Positions 18,638 to 28,667 are shown, counted from the first letter of the stretch. The stretch: 64,000 nucleotides of DNA from Saprospiraceae bacterium (GCA_016710585.1 JADJVN010000002.1:316118-380117); one strand, 5' to 3'. Numbers and translations: made by a program. The notes: a model not told the origin generated them from the sequence alone.

Positions 18638-20092
18638 TTGAAAAAGTTAATAGAACTATTATCGCAAGAGTCGAACTATCAAAGTTTTGGAAACCTCAGT
18701 GATAAATATGTCAAAGGATTTTCTCAAGACTCGAGAAAAATCTCTGATGGATTAGTTTATGTCGCAAGAAAGGGTGCCAAAAATGATGGTCATGATTATA
18801 TTGATCAAGTTATTCAAAAGGGGATTAATGTAATTCTATGCGAATCTATGCCAGTGACACTTCATGAAGATGTCTGTTATATTAGGACTGATCATTTGAA
18901 TTCACTTTTAGCATCGATGCTAAATGAATTTTATAATCACCCGACAGATCGAATCAAGCTGGTTGGCATTACTGGTACTAATGGTAAAACTTCCGTGGCG
19001 ACATTATTGTATGATTTGTTTGAATCATTAGGTTATAAGGCAGGTTTGATTTCAACAATAAAGAATAAAATTCATGATCTAGAGATCGCTTCTACACATA
19101 CTACGCCAGAGATTATATCGCTGTACGAATTGATTTCAAGAATGGATTCGATGGAATGTGATTATGTTTTTATGGAGGTGAGTTCACATGCTATTGATCA
19201 AGCTAGAATTGAAGGTTTGAAATTTTCAGTAGCGGTGTTTACAAATTTAACACAAGATCATTTGGATTATCATCATACAATGTTGAATTATATTTATGCA
19301 AAGAAAAAGTTTTTTGATCATTTAGATAAATCAGCTTATGCTTTAGTGAATGATGATGACAAGAATGGGAACGTCATGATACAAAATACAAGAGCAAAAG
19401 TATTGAGCTATTCTTTGAAACAACCTTCAAATTATAGGAGTAAAATTCTGGATAGTGGATTTCAAGGGATGCAGATAAAATATAAAGATAGAGAATGGCA
19501 TACTCATTTATTGGGAGAGTTCAATGCTTATAATTTAACTGCAGTGATTGGAGTGGCAGAAATTTTTAATATCTCAACAGATGAGATTTTGGAAAAGCTA
19601 TCATTAGTAAAACCAGTAGAAGGAAGATTTGATTGGATCTATTCTACAGCTTCACAAAAATATGGAGTCGTTGATTATGCACATACTCCTGATGCCATAG
19701 AAAAAATATTGAAGAATTTAAATTCAATAAGAAAAAATACACAAAGAATAATTTGTGTGATGGGATGTGGTGGTAATCGCGATAAAGAAAAGAGGCCCAT
19801 AATGGGCAGGATTGCAGCAGCAAATAGTGATCAGTTGATTTTAACCTCAGATAATCCAAGGGATGAAGATCCACATGAGATAATCAGAGAAATTGAAGCT
19901 GGAATTAATAATGATTACAAAGCAAAGGTACTTCAAATAGAAGACAGAACTCAGGCCATCAGAACAGCATCAGCAATTTCACAGAAAGGTGATATTGTTT
20001 TGATAGCAGGAAAGGGCCATGAGAATTATCAAGAGATAAAAGGAGTGAAGTATCCATTCAATGATAAACAAATATTGAAAGAAATATTATAA
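18638..20092 (+). CDS. murE: UDP-MurNAc-tripeptide (meso-DAP) ligase MurE
   Basis: 484 aa. ATP site GTNGKTS (113-119), Mur-ligase central motifs (VSSHAIDQARIEG, LTQDHLDYH), YAHTPDAIEK, and DNPR at 405-408, the signature of meso-diaminopimelate specificity. It adds the third residue of the stem peptide. The frame has no ATG near its beginning, so the call uses TTG at 18638. An ATG at 18631 is one base out of frame; losing a T from the TTT at 18637-18639 would give MFLKKLIE. Either a TTG start or a small sequence error is possible. Confidence 0.94.
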   Translation: MKKLIELLSQESNYQSFGNLSDKYVKGFSQDSRKISDGLVYVARKGAKNDGHDYIDQVIQKGINVILCESMPVTLHEDVCYIRTDHLNSLLASMLNEFYNHPTDRIKLVGITGTNGKTSVATLLYDLFESLGYKAGLISTIKNKIHDLEIASTHTTPEIISLYELISRMDSMECDYVFMEVSSHAIDQARIEGLKFSVAVFTNLTQDHLDYHHTMLNYIYAKKKFFDHLDKSAYALVNDDDKNGNVMIQNTRAKVLSYSLKQPSNYRSKILDSGFQGMQIKYKDREWHTHLLGEFNAYNLTAVIGVAEIFNISTDEILEKLSLVKPVEGRFDWIYSTASQKYGVVDYAHTPDAIEKILKNLNSIRKNTQRIICVMGCGGNRDKEKRPIMGRIAAANSDQLILTSDNPRDEDPHEIIREIEAGINNDYKAKVLQIEDRTQAIRTASAISQKGDIVLIAGKGHENYQEIKGVKYPFNDKQILKEIL

Positions 20093-20230
20093 AGATATAA
20101 AAGAAAATAGAGTAGGTTCTATTATCATTCTCAGGTTGGTTTTAACAGTCACAGCAGGACAATTGTGACCAAAGGGATCGGAATCCCTGCTGTGCTGTTA
20201 AATTTTTTTGATTGGTGTTTTTTTAAAATT
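20093..20230 (+). other. Untranslated spacer between murE and mraY
   Basis: 138 nt in an operon whose other gaps are mostly overlaps or under 45 nt. Apart from a strong hairpin with a T-tract it carries no gene. Confidence 0.6.
20142..20209 (+). terminator. Terminator/attenuator-like hairpin inside the dcw operon
   Basis: The left arm 20142-20158 (TTAACAGTCACAGCAGG) pairs with 20186-20201 (CCTGCTGTGCTGTTAA), 16 bp with one bulged base. A nested alternative hairpin GGGAT-CGGA-ATCCC lies at 20174-20187 and competes for CC at 20186-20187. Seven T follow at 20203-20209. This has the form of an intrinsic terminator or attenuator lying 22 nt before the mraY start. Confidence 0.6.
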
Positions 20231-21487
20231 ATGTTGTATTACTTATTTCAATTTACGGAAAAATTTATGCACTTGCCAGGCGGGAGGTTGTTTCAATACA
20301 TCTCTTTTCGTGCAGGATTAGCAGTAATTATTTCCTTAGTAATATCCATGCTTTTCGGAGGGAAGATTATAAAATATCTTCGCAAAAAGCAGATAGGAGA
20401 AACTGTACGTGATTTGGGATTGGTTGGACAGAAAGAAAAAGAAGGCACACCAACTATGGGGGGTATTATTTTAATCCTTGCGATTTTGGTGCCATGCTTA
20501 CTGTTGTGTCGATTGGAAAACATCTATATTTTATTGATGTTGTTCACAACAGTTTGGATGGGCATGATTGGATTCACTGATGATTATATCAAAGTGTATC
20601 TAAAAGACAAGGAGGGGCTAAAAGCCATTTTCAAAATTTTGGGACAGGTAGTGCTTGGATTGGTTGTTGCACTAGTAATGTTGTTCCATGAAGATGTGTT
20701 GGTTAGAATGACTAAAGATGAAGCAATCAAGGAGAATTATTCCATTGAGAATTCATTTTTTGTTCATGATGCCACGAAAACAAAAATGGTAGAGTATGTT
20801 TATGTAAAAACATCACTTACCAATGTTCCTTTTATGAAGGGAAACAGTTTTGATTATACTTGGATTTCCAATTTTTTCGGAGATAATTCAGGGTCATTGC
20901 TATGGTTATTTTATATTCCGATAGTAATTTTAATTGTTACAGCAGTGTCCAATGCTGCCAATCTTACTGATGGGTTGGATGGTTTGGCTACAGGTGTTTC
21001 AGCAATTATCGCAGCAACATTGGCAATATTGGCGTATGTTTCTGGTAATGCTTTGATAGCTGATTATCTCAATATATTTTATATCCCATATTCAGGTGAA
21101 CTTGTGATTTTTTCATCTGCATTTTTAGGTGCTTGCATAGGCTTTTTGTGGTATAATTCTTTTCCAGCAAAAGTATTTATGGGTGATACAGGAAGCTTGA
21201 CTATAGGCGCAATCATTGCAACCCTTTCGATATTATTGCGAAAGGAACTATTGATTCCATTATTCTGTGGGGTATTTCTTGTAGAGAATTTGTCAGTAGT
21301 ATTGCAAGTTGGATATTTTAAATATACGAAGAAAAAATTTGGTGAGGGAAGAAGGATATTTTTAATGTCTCCATTACATCATCATTTTCAAAAACAAGGT
21401 ATTCATGAAGCTAAGATCGTTGTACGTTTTTGGATAGTGTCAATTATTTTAGCAGTATTAACAATAATTACTTTAAAAGTTAGATAG
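20231..21487 (+). CDS. mraY: Phospho-MurNAc-pentapeptide transferase MraY
   Basis: 418 aa from the ATG at 20231 (MLYYLFQFTEKF), which fits Bacteroidota MraY; the frame is open back to 20165, but that stretch lies in the hairpin. Polytopic, with the motifs EGTPTMGG, FTDDYIK, NAANLTDGLDGLA, FMGDTGSL and a C-terminal SPLHHHFQKQG. It makes lipid I from UDP-MurNAc-pentapeptide and undecaprenyl phosphate at the inner membrane. Its TAG stop overlaps the murD GTG start by one base. Confidence 0.95.
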   Translation: MLYYLFQFTEKFMHLPGGRLFQYISFRAGLAVIISLVISMLFGGKIIKYLRKKQIGETVRDLGLVGQKEKEGTPTMGGIILILAILVPCLLLCRLENIYILLMLFTTVWMGMIGFTDDYIKVYLKDKEGLKAIFKILGQVVLGLVVALVMLFHEDVLVRMTKDEAIKENYSIENSFFVHDATKTKMVEYVYVKTSLTNVPFMKGNSFDYTWISNFFGDNSGSLLWLFYIPIVILIVTAVSNAANLTDGLDGLATGVSAIIAATLAILAYVSGNALIADYLNIFYIPYSGELVIFSSAFLGACIGFLWYNSFPAKVFMGDTGSLTIGAIIATLSILLRKELLIPLFCGVFLVENLSVVLQVGYFKYTKKKFGEGRRIFLMSPLHHHFQKQGIHEAKIVVRFWIVSIILAVLTIITLKVR

Positions 21488-22806
21488 TGATAGTCATTTT
21501 AGGATGTGGGGAAAGCGGATTTGGTGCGGCTATGTTGGCCAAGCAAAATGCTATTCCTGTATTCATAAGTGATAATAATGCGATTAACCAAGATATTAAG
21601 ACTCAATTAATAGATTTGGAAATCGACTTCGAAGAAAATGGACATGAATTAGTCTACGATATTTCACCTCAGTATATCGTCAAAAGTCCAGGAATCCCTA
21701 ATAAAGTTCCTGTAGTAAATTATTTTATTTCCAAGGGAATTCCTATCATTTCAGAAATTGAATTTGGATATCAGTTTTGTAATGGAAAAATTATTGCCAT
21801 AACGGGTAGTAATGGCAAGACGACTACAACAAACCTATTGTATCATCTTTTATTTTCAGCGGGAAAGAAAGTGGTTAAGTCTGGCAATGTCGGCTATTCT
21901 TTTTGTAAAGCAATAGCAGAGAATGCTTACGATTATTTCGTTTTGGAATTAAGTAGTTTTCAGTTGGATGATATCAAAAGTTTTAAGCCAAATATTGCTG
22001 CAATACTAAATATTACTCCCGATCATTTAGATCGATATGACTATCAGTTTCAGAACTATATCAATTCTAAATTTAGAATCCTAAAGAATCAAGAATCTGA
22101 GGATGCGTTTTATTATTTGAAAAATGATGAACTAATCTCTAGTAATCTTAGAGACTTGAAAGTTAGAACTAGCGTAAAAGCAGTTGAATATACATTTGAT
22201 AAAAACGCGGAAGTATTGACATTGTCAAATTCAAATTTCAATCTGGAGTCAAGCAACTTAAAAGGAAATCACAATGCGATGAATGCTGCTATTGCATTAA
22301 GCATTGCATTGGATCTAAATATCAAGGATGAAGTATTGCAAGAGGGACTCAATTCTTTTGTAAATGATCCTCATCGCTTGGAAAAAGTAGCAACGATCAA
22401 TGGCGTCGATTATATTAACGATAGTAAAGCCACCAATGTAGATTCTACTTTTTGGGCATTAGATGCTATGCATAAAAAAATAGTATGGATCGTAGGTGGT
22501 CAAGACAAAGGAAATGATTATAGTGTATTATTGCCACTAGTAAAATCAAAGGTGAAGGCAATCGTAGGTTTAGGTGTAGATAATTCTAAAATAATAAGTT
22601 ATTTTAATCCATATATAAAAGTTATCGTTGATACAAAATCAATAAATGATGCAATAGAATATTCAAGTCAACTTGCAGAAAATGGAGATGTCGTATTACT
22701 CTCTCCAGCATGTGCAAGTTTTGATTTGTTTAAGAATTATATGGATAGAGGAGATCAGTTTAAAACGATTATTAATCAAAAGCGACTCAAAGAATGGAAT
22801 CAATAA
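21487..22806 (+). CDS. murD: UDP-MurNAc-L-alanine:D-glutamate ligase MurD
   Basis: 439 aa with a GTG start in TAGTG, shared with the mraY stop. N-terminal Rossmann-like GCGESGFGAA, ATP site ITGSNGKTTTTNLL, ELSSFQLDD, NITPDHLDRY, and the C-terminal NDSKATNVDS and VGGQDKGNDY motifs are typical of MurD. It adds D-Glu to UDP-MurNAc-L-Ala in the cytoplasm. The 3' end overlaps ftsW by 13 bp. Confidence 0.95.
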   Translation: MIVILGCGESGFGAAMLAKQNAIPVFISDNNAINQDIKTQLIDLEIDFEENGHELVYDISPQYIVKSPGIPNKVPVVNYFISKGIPIISEIEFGYQFCNGKIIAITGSNGKTTTTNLLYHLLFSAGKKVVKSGNVGYSFCKAIAENAYDYFVLELSSFQLDDIKSFKPNIAAILNITPDHLDRYDYQFQNYINSKFRILKNQESEDAFYYLKNDELISSNLRDLKVRTSVKAVEYTFDKNAEVLTLSNSNFNLESSNLKGNHNAMNAAIALSIALDLNIKDEVLQEGLNSFVNDPHRLEKVATINGVDYINDSKATNVDSTFWALDAMHKKIVWIVGGQDKGNDYSVLLPLVKSKVKAIVGLGVDNSKIISYFNPYIKVIVDTKSINDAIEYSSQLAENGDVVLLSPACASFDLFKNYMDRGDQFKTIINQKRLKEWNQ

Positions 22807-23990
22807 TATTGAATCTAAAGGATAGTATCAAGAGTGATCGATTTTTATGGTCATTGGTTTTTATTTTAACTTTTTGTTCATTGCTTGCTGTATATAGTAC
22901 ATCTGCAAGTTTAACTAAGTTTAATTCAGATACTACAGTATTTTTTTTATTAAAGCATGTTCCATTTTTGATTATGGGATTATTTGTGACATGGTTGTTT
23001 AGTAAAATGGATTATTTGGAGTTTAGTAAATGGGCTCCAGTGATGTTGCTTATTGCTGTTATTCTGCAGATTTGGGCATTATTTTTTGGAGTCAATATTA
23101 ATGAAGCGAAACGATGGATACAAGTACCATTTTTAGATATTTCATTTCAGCCATCTGATTTTGCAAAGATTGCATTGATCTGTTATGTGGCTCGTTCATT
23201 GAGTGCTAAGCAAGATCAGATAAAAAGTTTTAAGAATGCATTTCTTCCATTATTATTGCCAATAGTGGTGATGTGTGGCTTGATCGCCCCTGCAAATTTT
23301 TCTACTGCTGCATTATTATTTATTTGTTGCTTGTTGATGTTATTTGTAGGGAGAGTTTCTCTAGTTTCTATTTTAGGATTAATAGGATTGGGTTTGCTTA
23401 CTTTTGGATTTTTGATATATCTCAGTGAATATTTTCCCAATGCGATTCGATCTGCTACTTGGGCAAATCGTTTGACAGAATTTTTACATTCTGAAGATGG
23501 CGGTCATCAAATCCAACAGGCAAAAATTGCAATCGCTAACGGAGGTTGGTTTGGCCAGAGTCCAGGTAATAGTGCATTGCGAAATTTTGTTCCTTATGCA
23601 TGGGCAGATTTTATTTATGCTATCATTTGTGAAGAGTGGGGAATCATCATCGGTGGTCTCGGGATTATAGTTTTGTATTTAATGCTATTGATCCATTGTG
23701 TTTCCATCGTGACCAAATCACCTAAAGCTTTTGGAGCTTTATTGGCTATAGGTCTTGGATTTAATATAGTGATTCATGCTTTTGCCAACATTGCTGTTTC
23801 TCTCGATTTGGTCCCAGTCACGGGAGTCAATCTTCCGATGATCAGTAAGGGAGGTACTTCATTATTGATTACCAGTGCTGCATTGGGGATGATCATAAGT
23901 GTGAGTAAAAATTTGAAAGATTTAAGTCTTGGTTCCGACTCTAATGAAGAATTGAGTTTGAGTAAAAATGAAGATGAGAGTTCTAATTAG
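22794..23990 (+). CDS. ftsW: SEDS peptidoglycan glycosyltransferase FtsW
   Basis: 398 aa with about ten transmembrane helices of the SEDS family. AVYSTSAS (start of TM1), EAKRWIQVPFLDISFQPSDFAK (the WI..QPSE-like region, here QPSD), NGGWFGQSPGNS, DFIYAIICEEWG and TGVNLPMISKGGTS are FtsW/RodA signatures. The position between murD and murG supports FtsW rather than RodA. It polymerises septal glycan with FtsI. It overlaps murD by 13 bp and murG by about 20 bp. Confidence 0.94.
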   Translation: MESIILNLKDSIKSDRFLWSLVFILTFCSLLAVYSTSASLTKFNSDTTVFFLLKHVPFLIMGLFVTWLFSKMDYLEFSKWAPVMLLIAVILQIWALFFGVNINEAKRWIQVPFLDISFQPSDFAKIALICYVARSLSAKQDQIKSFKNAFLPLLLPIVVMCGLIAPANFSTAALLFICCLLMLFVGRVSLVSILGLIGLGLLTFGFLIYLSEYFPNAIRSATWANRLTEFLHSEDGGHQIQQAKIAIANGGWFGQSPGNSALRNFVPYAWADFIYAIICEEWGIIIGGLGIIVLYLMLLIHCVSIVTKSPKAFGALLAIGLGFNIVIHAFANIAVSLDLVPVTGVNLPMISKGGTSLLITSAALGMIISVSKNLKDLSLGSDSNEELSLSKNEDESSN

Positions 23991-25071
23991 TGGCGGAGGT
24001 ACAGGAGGTCATATATTTCCGGCTATAGCGATAGCTGATGCATTGAAGAAGAAAAATCCAGAATGCGAGATTCTTTTTGTAGGCGCAGAAGGCAAGATGG
24101 AGATGGAAAAAATTCCGGCTGCTGGATATAAGATTGTTGGTTTACCTGTGCGTGGATTTCAAAGGAAGTTCACTTTTGAAAATTTGGAAGTAATATGGAA
24201 TTTATGTGCAAGCATGATCAAAGCATGGACTTTAGTAGGCAAGTTTAAACCAGATGCTATTCTTGGTGTAGGCGGATATGCGAGTGGTCCGGTGATGCGT
24301 GTTGGTGGGTGGCGTAATGTTCCAATTTTTATTCAAGAACAAAATTCTTTTCCCGGTGTGACAAATAAAATTTTGGCGGCAAGTGCACGTAAAATATTTG
24401 TTGCTTATGAAGGGATGGAGATTTTTTTTGCAAAGGAGAAATTATTGAATTTAGGTAATCCAGTGCGAAAAGATTTGTTGAATAATATAAGTAAATCGGA
24501 TGCATTAAGTCATTTTCAACTTTCAGCAGAAAAGAAGACTATAGCAGTTTTGGGAGGAAGTCTCGGAGCAAGAGCGTTAAATGAAATGCTAGCTTTGATC
24601 ACTGATGAAATATTAAATGATGATTCCATACAGTTGATTTGGCAGTGTGGAAAAATATATGAAGATCAAATAAAGAATAGTCCATTGCAAAAGTGCGATA
24701 GGGTAAAGATTTATACTTTTATTTCTAGAATGGATATGGTGTATGCAGCAAGTGATCTTGTTATTTGTAGAGCGGGTGCTCTTACTTTGGCAGAATTGGC
24801 TGTAAGAGCTAAACCATCCATATTAATCCCTTCGCCCAATGTAGCTGAAGATCATCAAAGGAAAAATGCTCAAGCTTTTGTAAATCAAAATGCAGCGGTG
24901 ATGATTTTAGAAAAGGATATCGATAAAAGCATTTGGGATAGAATAAAAGCTTTATTGAAAAATGAAGAAGAGCTAAAGCGAATTGAAGGAAATTTGAAGC
25001 GCTTGGCGAAAAAGAATGCTGCAGATGATATTGCTGAGGCAGTGATCGAAGAAGTAAATAAAAAGAATTAA
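23968..25071 (+). CDS. murG: Undecaprenyl-PP-MurNAc-pentapeptide GlcNAc transferase MurG
   Basis: 367 aa, GT28 fold. The N-terminal loop SGGGTGGHIFPA, GVGGYASGPV, IFIQEQNSFPG, the C-domain LGGSLGARALNE, and CRAGALTLAELA with PSPNVAEDHQRKNA (UDP-GlcNAc site) are all present. It converts lipid I to lipid II on the inner face of the membrane. Translation may start at the ATG at 23968 or at 23974, both inside the ftsW end. Confidence 0.95.
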   Translation: MKMRVLISGGGTGGHIFPAIAIADALKKKNPECEILFVGAEGKMEMEKIPAAGYKIVGLPVRGFQRKFTFENLEVIWNLCASMIKAWTLVGKFKPDAILGVGGYASGPVMRVGGWRNVPIFIQEQNSFPGVTNKILAASARKIFVAYEGMEIFFAKEKLLNLGNPVRKDLLNNISKSDALSHFQLSAEKKTIAVLGGSLGARALNEMLALITDEILNDDSIQLIWQCGKIYEDQIKNSPLQKCDRVKIYTFISRMDMVYAASDLVICRAGALTLAELAVRAKPSILIPSPNVAEDHQRKNAQAFVNQNAAVMILEKDIDKSIWDRIKALLKNEEELKRIEGNLKRLAKKNAADDIAEAVIEEVNKKN

Positions 25072-25112
25072 TTAATAAAATATTATTGTGAACTAGTTTG
25101 TATTGAAGATTT

Positions 25113-26483
25113 ATGATTTTACCGAGTAAAATATATTTTTTAGGCATAGGAGGCATTGGGATGAGTGCCTTGGCTCGGTATTTTAATCAGCGAGGAGTAG
25201 CGATACATGGGTATGATAAATATAGATCAGAATTGTGTATCCAATTGGAAGAAGAAGGCATGCATATTCACTATACTGAAGATATCAGTTTGATTCCGCT
25301 TGATTGTGAACTTATTGTTCGCACACCTGCAATTCCAATTAATTCAATTGAATATAATTTTATATTATCTCATTTTAAAAATATAAAGAAGCGATCACAG
25401 GTCTTAGGTGAGATCGTTTCAGCCCATAGAAGTATTGCTGTAGCAGGAACCCATGGCAAAACGAGTACCAGTGCAATGATTACTTTTTTACTTGAGCAAT
25501 CTGGCATCCCTGTTACTGCTTTTCTCGGTGGTGTATTGAGCAATTATAATTCCAATTTTATCGACTCTGGGGATGAGTGGATGATTGCTGAAGCTGATGA
25601 ATTTGATCGGTCATTCTTACAATTATATCCAGATATCGCAGTGATTAATTCCTTGGACGCAGATCATCTAGATATTTATGGAAGTAGAGAGGAGATGGTG
25701 AGATCATACCTACTCTTTGCTTCTCAGATTAAAGAAAACGGTACATTGCTTTTGTCCCATCATATTAGTGAATCTGAAGTAGAGATGTTCATTAATGCAG
25801 TAAAGCCTAGTGTGGAAGTCATTCAATTTGGTGGTGAAGATAATGAAGTTTTTTCTAGAATTGTAAAGTCAGAGAATGCACGTGTAACTTTTGATTATTG
25901 TGACAAGAGTTATTTTATTTATAATTTGGAGATGGACTTTCCTGGAACTCACAATGTAGAAAATGCTACCGCAGGAATTTATATTGCAAAGATGTTGGGA
26001 GTGAGCTCCGATTCCATAAAGATTTCTTTAAGTAAATTTCGAGGAATAAAAAGAAGATTTGAAAAAATATTTGACAATGGAAGATTTATTGTCATCGATG
26101 ATTATGCTCATCATCCTACAGAATTAAAGGCAGCCATTGACACTGCAAAATCAAATTTTCAAGGGAAAAAGATATTGGGTGTTTTCCAACCACATCTATA
26201 TTCAAGGACACAATTGTTTTTTAATGAATTTGCACATGAGTTAAGTCAATTGGATAGTGTGATTCTACTTGACATTTATCCTGCTCGGGAAGTAGCTATT
26301 CCAGGAGTAAACTCTAGTATGATCATAGAAAAGATGTTGGATATTCCAAAGCAGTTATGTGTAATGGACAATTTAATTGAGGAGATAAGAAAGATGAATT
26401 TCGATGTTATATTAGTATTAGGCGCAGGTGATATCGATACAAAATTAGGAGATATAGTGGACTATTTAAAAAGTATAAAATGA
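25113..26483 (+). CDS. murC: UDP-MurNAc:L-alanine ligase MurC
   Basis: 456 aa. FLGIGGIGMSALA N-terminal motif, ATP site AGTHGKTSTSAM, EADEFDRSFL, NSLDADHLDIYG, FPGTHNVENATA, DDYAHHPTE and FQPHLYSRT in the order seen in MurC. It catalyses the first amino-acid addition to UDP-MurNAc. It is separated from murG by 41 nt and overlaps ftsQ by 4 bp. Confidence 0.95.
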   Translation: MILPSKIYFLGIGGIGMSALARYFNQRGVAIHGYDKYRSELCIQLEEEGMHIHYTEDISLIPLDCELIVRTPAIPINSIEYNFILSHFKNIKKRSQVLGEIVSAHRSIAVAGTHGKTSTSAMITFLLEQSGIPVTAFLGGVLSNYNSNFIDSGDEWMIAEADEFDRSFLQLYPDIAVINSLDADHLDIYGSREEMVRSYLLFASQIKENGTLLLSHHISESEVEMFINAVKPSVEVIQFGGEDNEVFSRIVKSENARVTFDYCDKSYFIYNLEMDFPGTHNVENATAGIYIAKMLGVSSDSIKISLSKFRGIKRRFEKIFDNGRFIVIDDYAHHPTELKAAIDTAKSNFQGKKILGVFQPHLYSRTQLFFNEFAHELSQLDSVILLDIYPAREVAIPGVNSSMIIEKMLDIPKQLCVMDNLIEEIRKMNFDVILVLGAGDIDTKLGDIVDYLKSIK

Positions 26484-27271
26484 ATAAGAATGTCAAAGGC
26501 TTAATTATCATTTCTGTTCACCTATTGATTTTGATGGGTGTTGGGATGGCTTGGATGTGGTCCATAAGAGAACAGCGTGTCTCAAAATCAAACAAAGTTC
26601 AAGTTAATATACTGAGATCAAATAATGAGAATATATTGATAACAGAACAAGAATTGTTGACTCATATAAGTCAGATCCTAAAGAAAGATTTTCGCAAAGT
26701 TCGGGTATCTTCTTTGAATTTGAAGAATATAGAATCTGTAGCAAAGTCATTGCCGGTCATTGCTTCTGCCGAGGTTTTTATTGATGCAAACAATACATTG
26801 AACGTTCAAGCGATTCAGAGAGATCCACTTTTTAGAATCGTCGATCACAATGGTGAACAATTTTATATCGACAGCGAAGGAAATAAAATTCCTTATTCAA
26901 AGAACTATTCGGCAAGAGTTCCTGTTGTAACAGGTAATATCCCAAGTTTAGCAGGAAACACTATTTGGCGAAAGGAAAATCAAATTTTTCATTCCATCTT
27001 TGGAATAGTTAAATCAATCAATGATGATCCCTTTACCAAATCCCTTATAGAACAAATTAATATAGATGATTTAGGTCAGTATAGTCTTGTACCAAAAGTA
27101 GGCAATGAAAAAATCGTATTAGGAAAGTTAAACAATCTTCAAGATAAGTTGAGCCGATTGAAATTTTTCTATCAAGAAGGATTGCGCTACGAAGGATGGA
27201 ATGTATACGAGACCATTGATTTGAAAAATGATAATCAAGTCGTCTGTAAAAAATACGAATCTGAAACATAA
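26480..27271 (+). CDS. ftsQ: Division protein FtsQ/DivIB
   Basis: 263 aa: short cytoplasmic N-terminus, one transmembrane helix (about 9-29) and a periplasmic POTRA-like part (residues about 45-120: ITEQELLTHISQILKKDF, then SLPVIASAEVFIDANNTL, with NVQAIQRDPLFRI), followed by a beta domain with the VPVVTGN motif. Divergent, as usual for Bacteroidota. Its place between murC and ftsA with a 4-bp overlap supports the call. Confidence 0.9.
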   Translation: MNKNVKGLIIISVHLLILMGVGMAWMWSIREQRVSKSNKVQVNILRSNNENILITEQELLTHISQILKKDFRKVRVSSLNLKNIESVAKSLPVIASAEVFIDANNTLNVQAIQRDPLFRIVDHNGEQFYIDSEGNKIPYSKNYSARVPVVTGNIPSLAGNTIWRKENQIFHSIFGIVKSINDDPFTKSLIEQINIDDLGQYSLVPKVGNEKIVLGKLNNLQDKLSRLKFFYQEGLRYEGWNVYETIDLKNDNQVVCKKYESET

Positions 27272-27308
27272 TTCTTTTTATAAATATTTTTAAAAAAACT
27301 CAAGAAGT

Positions 27309-28667
27309 ATGGAAACCATTAAAACTCAAAACCAAGACACTGTAGTCGCTGTTGATTTAGGATCGACAAAAGTTTATTCTGTTATCGCAAGAAAAAATAT
27401 TCTAGGGCGAATAGAGATCATCGGCTATGGCAAGAGTAGCAATGAAGGAGTGATCAGAGGTGTCGTATCCAATATTGATAAAACAGCAAAAGCGATTTCT
27501 GATGCTATCGATATGGCTGAAAAAACCAGTAGGCAAGAAATATCTGCAATCCATACAGGGATCGCAGGTCAACATATAAAGACGATGTCCCATCAAGCGA
27601 TGAGTTATCGCAATAATCCACAAGATGAGATTAGTCAAGAAGAACTGGATAAGTTAAATCAAGAGATGGTAAAAGTGGCGCTACCACTTGGAGAACAAAT
27701 ACTTCATGTATTACCACAAGAATATACCATCGATGATCAAACAAATATCATGGATCCAATAGGGATGTGTGGATCGAAGTTGCAATGTAATTATCAGATC
27801 ATATCTGGACAAACCGCAGCCACAAATAATATTAATCGCAGTTTTGAAAAAGCGGGATTGCAGATTGAATCGATTCGATTGAATTCGCTTTCTTCTGCTG
27901 AATCTGTATTGTCGCATGAAGAGAAAGAAGCTGGAGTAGTGCTTATCGATATGGGTGGTGGTACTACTGATATCAGCATTTACCAAGAAGGTATATTGAG
28001 ATATACATCAAGTATCCCAATCGGAAGTGCGATCATTACTAAAGATATCAAAGCTGGATGCACTGTAACTCACGACCAAGCAGAAAAATTGAAAGTGAGA
28101 TTTGGATCAGCTTTGGCAGAAGAAGTTATAGATAATAGAATCATTACCATTCCTGGAATTATGGGTAGAGAGCCAAAAGAAATATCCGAAAAGAATTTGG
28201 CTAGGATCATACAAGCTAGAGTTCAAGAAATTTTTGATTTTATCATGTTTGAAATTCATAAGAGTGGATTTGAGAATAGACTAGTAGCAGGAATTGTGTT
28301 GACAGGTGGTGGAGCTAATTTGAAGAATATAGATTTATTGGCAGAATATCAGACTGGTCTTCCATCTAGAATAGGTGATCCGATTTCTTTTGGTAATAGT
28401 GCTTTTGATAAAGAAGTATTATTGCCAGAATATTCAGTATGTCTTGGTATCATCAAAGAAGCCATGAAGCATGTGACTGTTGTAGAACAAAAATCAAATT
28501 CAGCAAAAGCAGTATTTGATTTAGTCGAAGCGATGGACGAGAAGATACCAGAACCTGAGATGCAAAAAGAAAGGAATGCGAAACCATCTTGGTTTGGTAC
28601 AGCGATCAATAAAGGATACAGATCGATGAAAGAATTTTTTGAAGCTAGTCCAGATTCAGAGTTTTAA
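27309..28667 (+). CDS. ftsA: Division protein FtsA
   Basis: 452 aa, actin fold: phosphate-1 motif VAVDLGSTKVYSV, the 1C domain (GQHIKTM..., residues about 80-170), phosphate-2 VVLIDMGGGTTDISIY and adenosine motif IVLTGGGANLKNI. It anchors FtsZ filaments to the membrane and activates FtsW/FtsI; the basic-amphipathic C-terminal segment (KGYRSMKEFFE) suits a membrane-targeting helix. Confidence 0.95.
   Translation: METIKTQNQDTVVAVDLGSTKVYSVIARKNILGRIEIIGYGKSSNEGVIRGVVSNIDKTAKAISDAIDMAEKTSRQEISAIHTGIAGQHIKTMSHQAMSYRNNPQDEISQEELDKLNQEMVKVALPLGEQILHVLPQEYTIDDQTNIMDPIGMCGSKLQCNYQIISGQTAATNNINRSFEKAGLQIESIRLNSLSSAESVLSHEEKEAGVVLIDMGGGTTDISIYQEGILRYTSSIPIGSAIITKDIKAGCTVTHDQAEKLKVRFGSALAEEVIDNRIITIPGIMGREPKEISEKNLARIIQARVQEIFDFIMFEIHKSGFENRLVAGIVLTGGGANLKNIDLLAEYQTGLPSRIGDPISFGNSAFDKEVLLPEYSVCLGIIKEAMKHVTVVEQKSNSAKAVFDLVEAMDEKIPEPEMQKERNAKPSWFGTAINKGYRSMKEFFEASPDSEF

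Noticed and set aside
20165..20230. N-terminal extension of MraY
   Set aside because: The extra 22 codons lie in the hairpin and T-tract; the ATG at 20231 fits the family.
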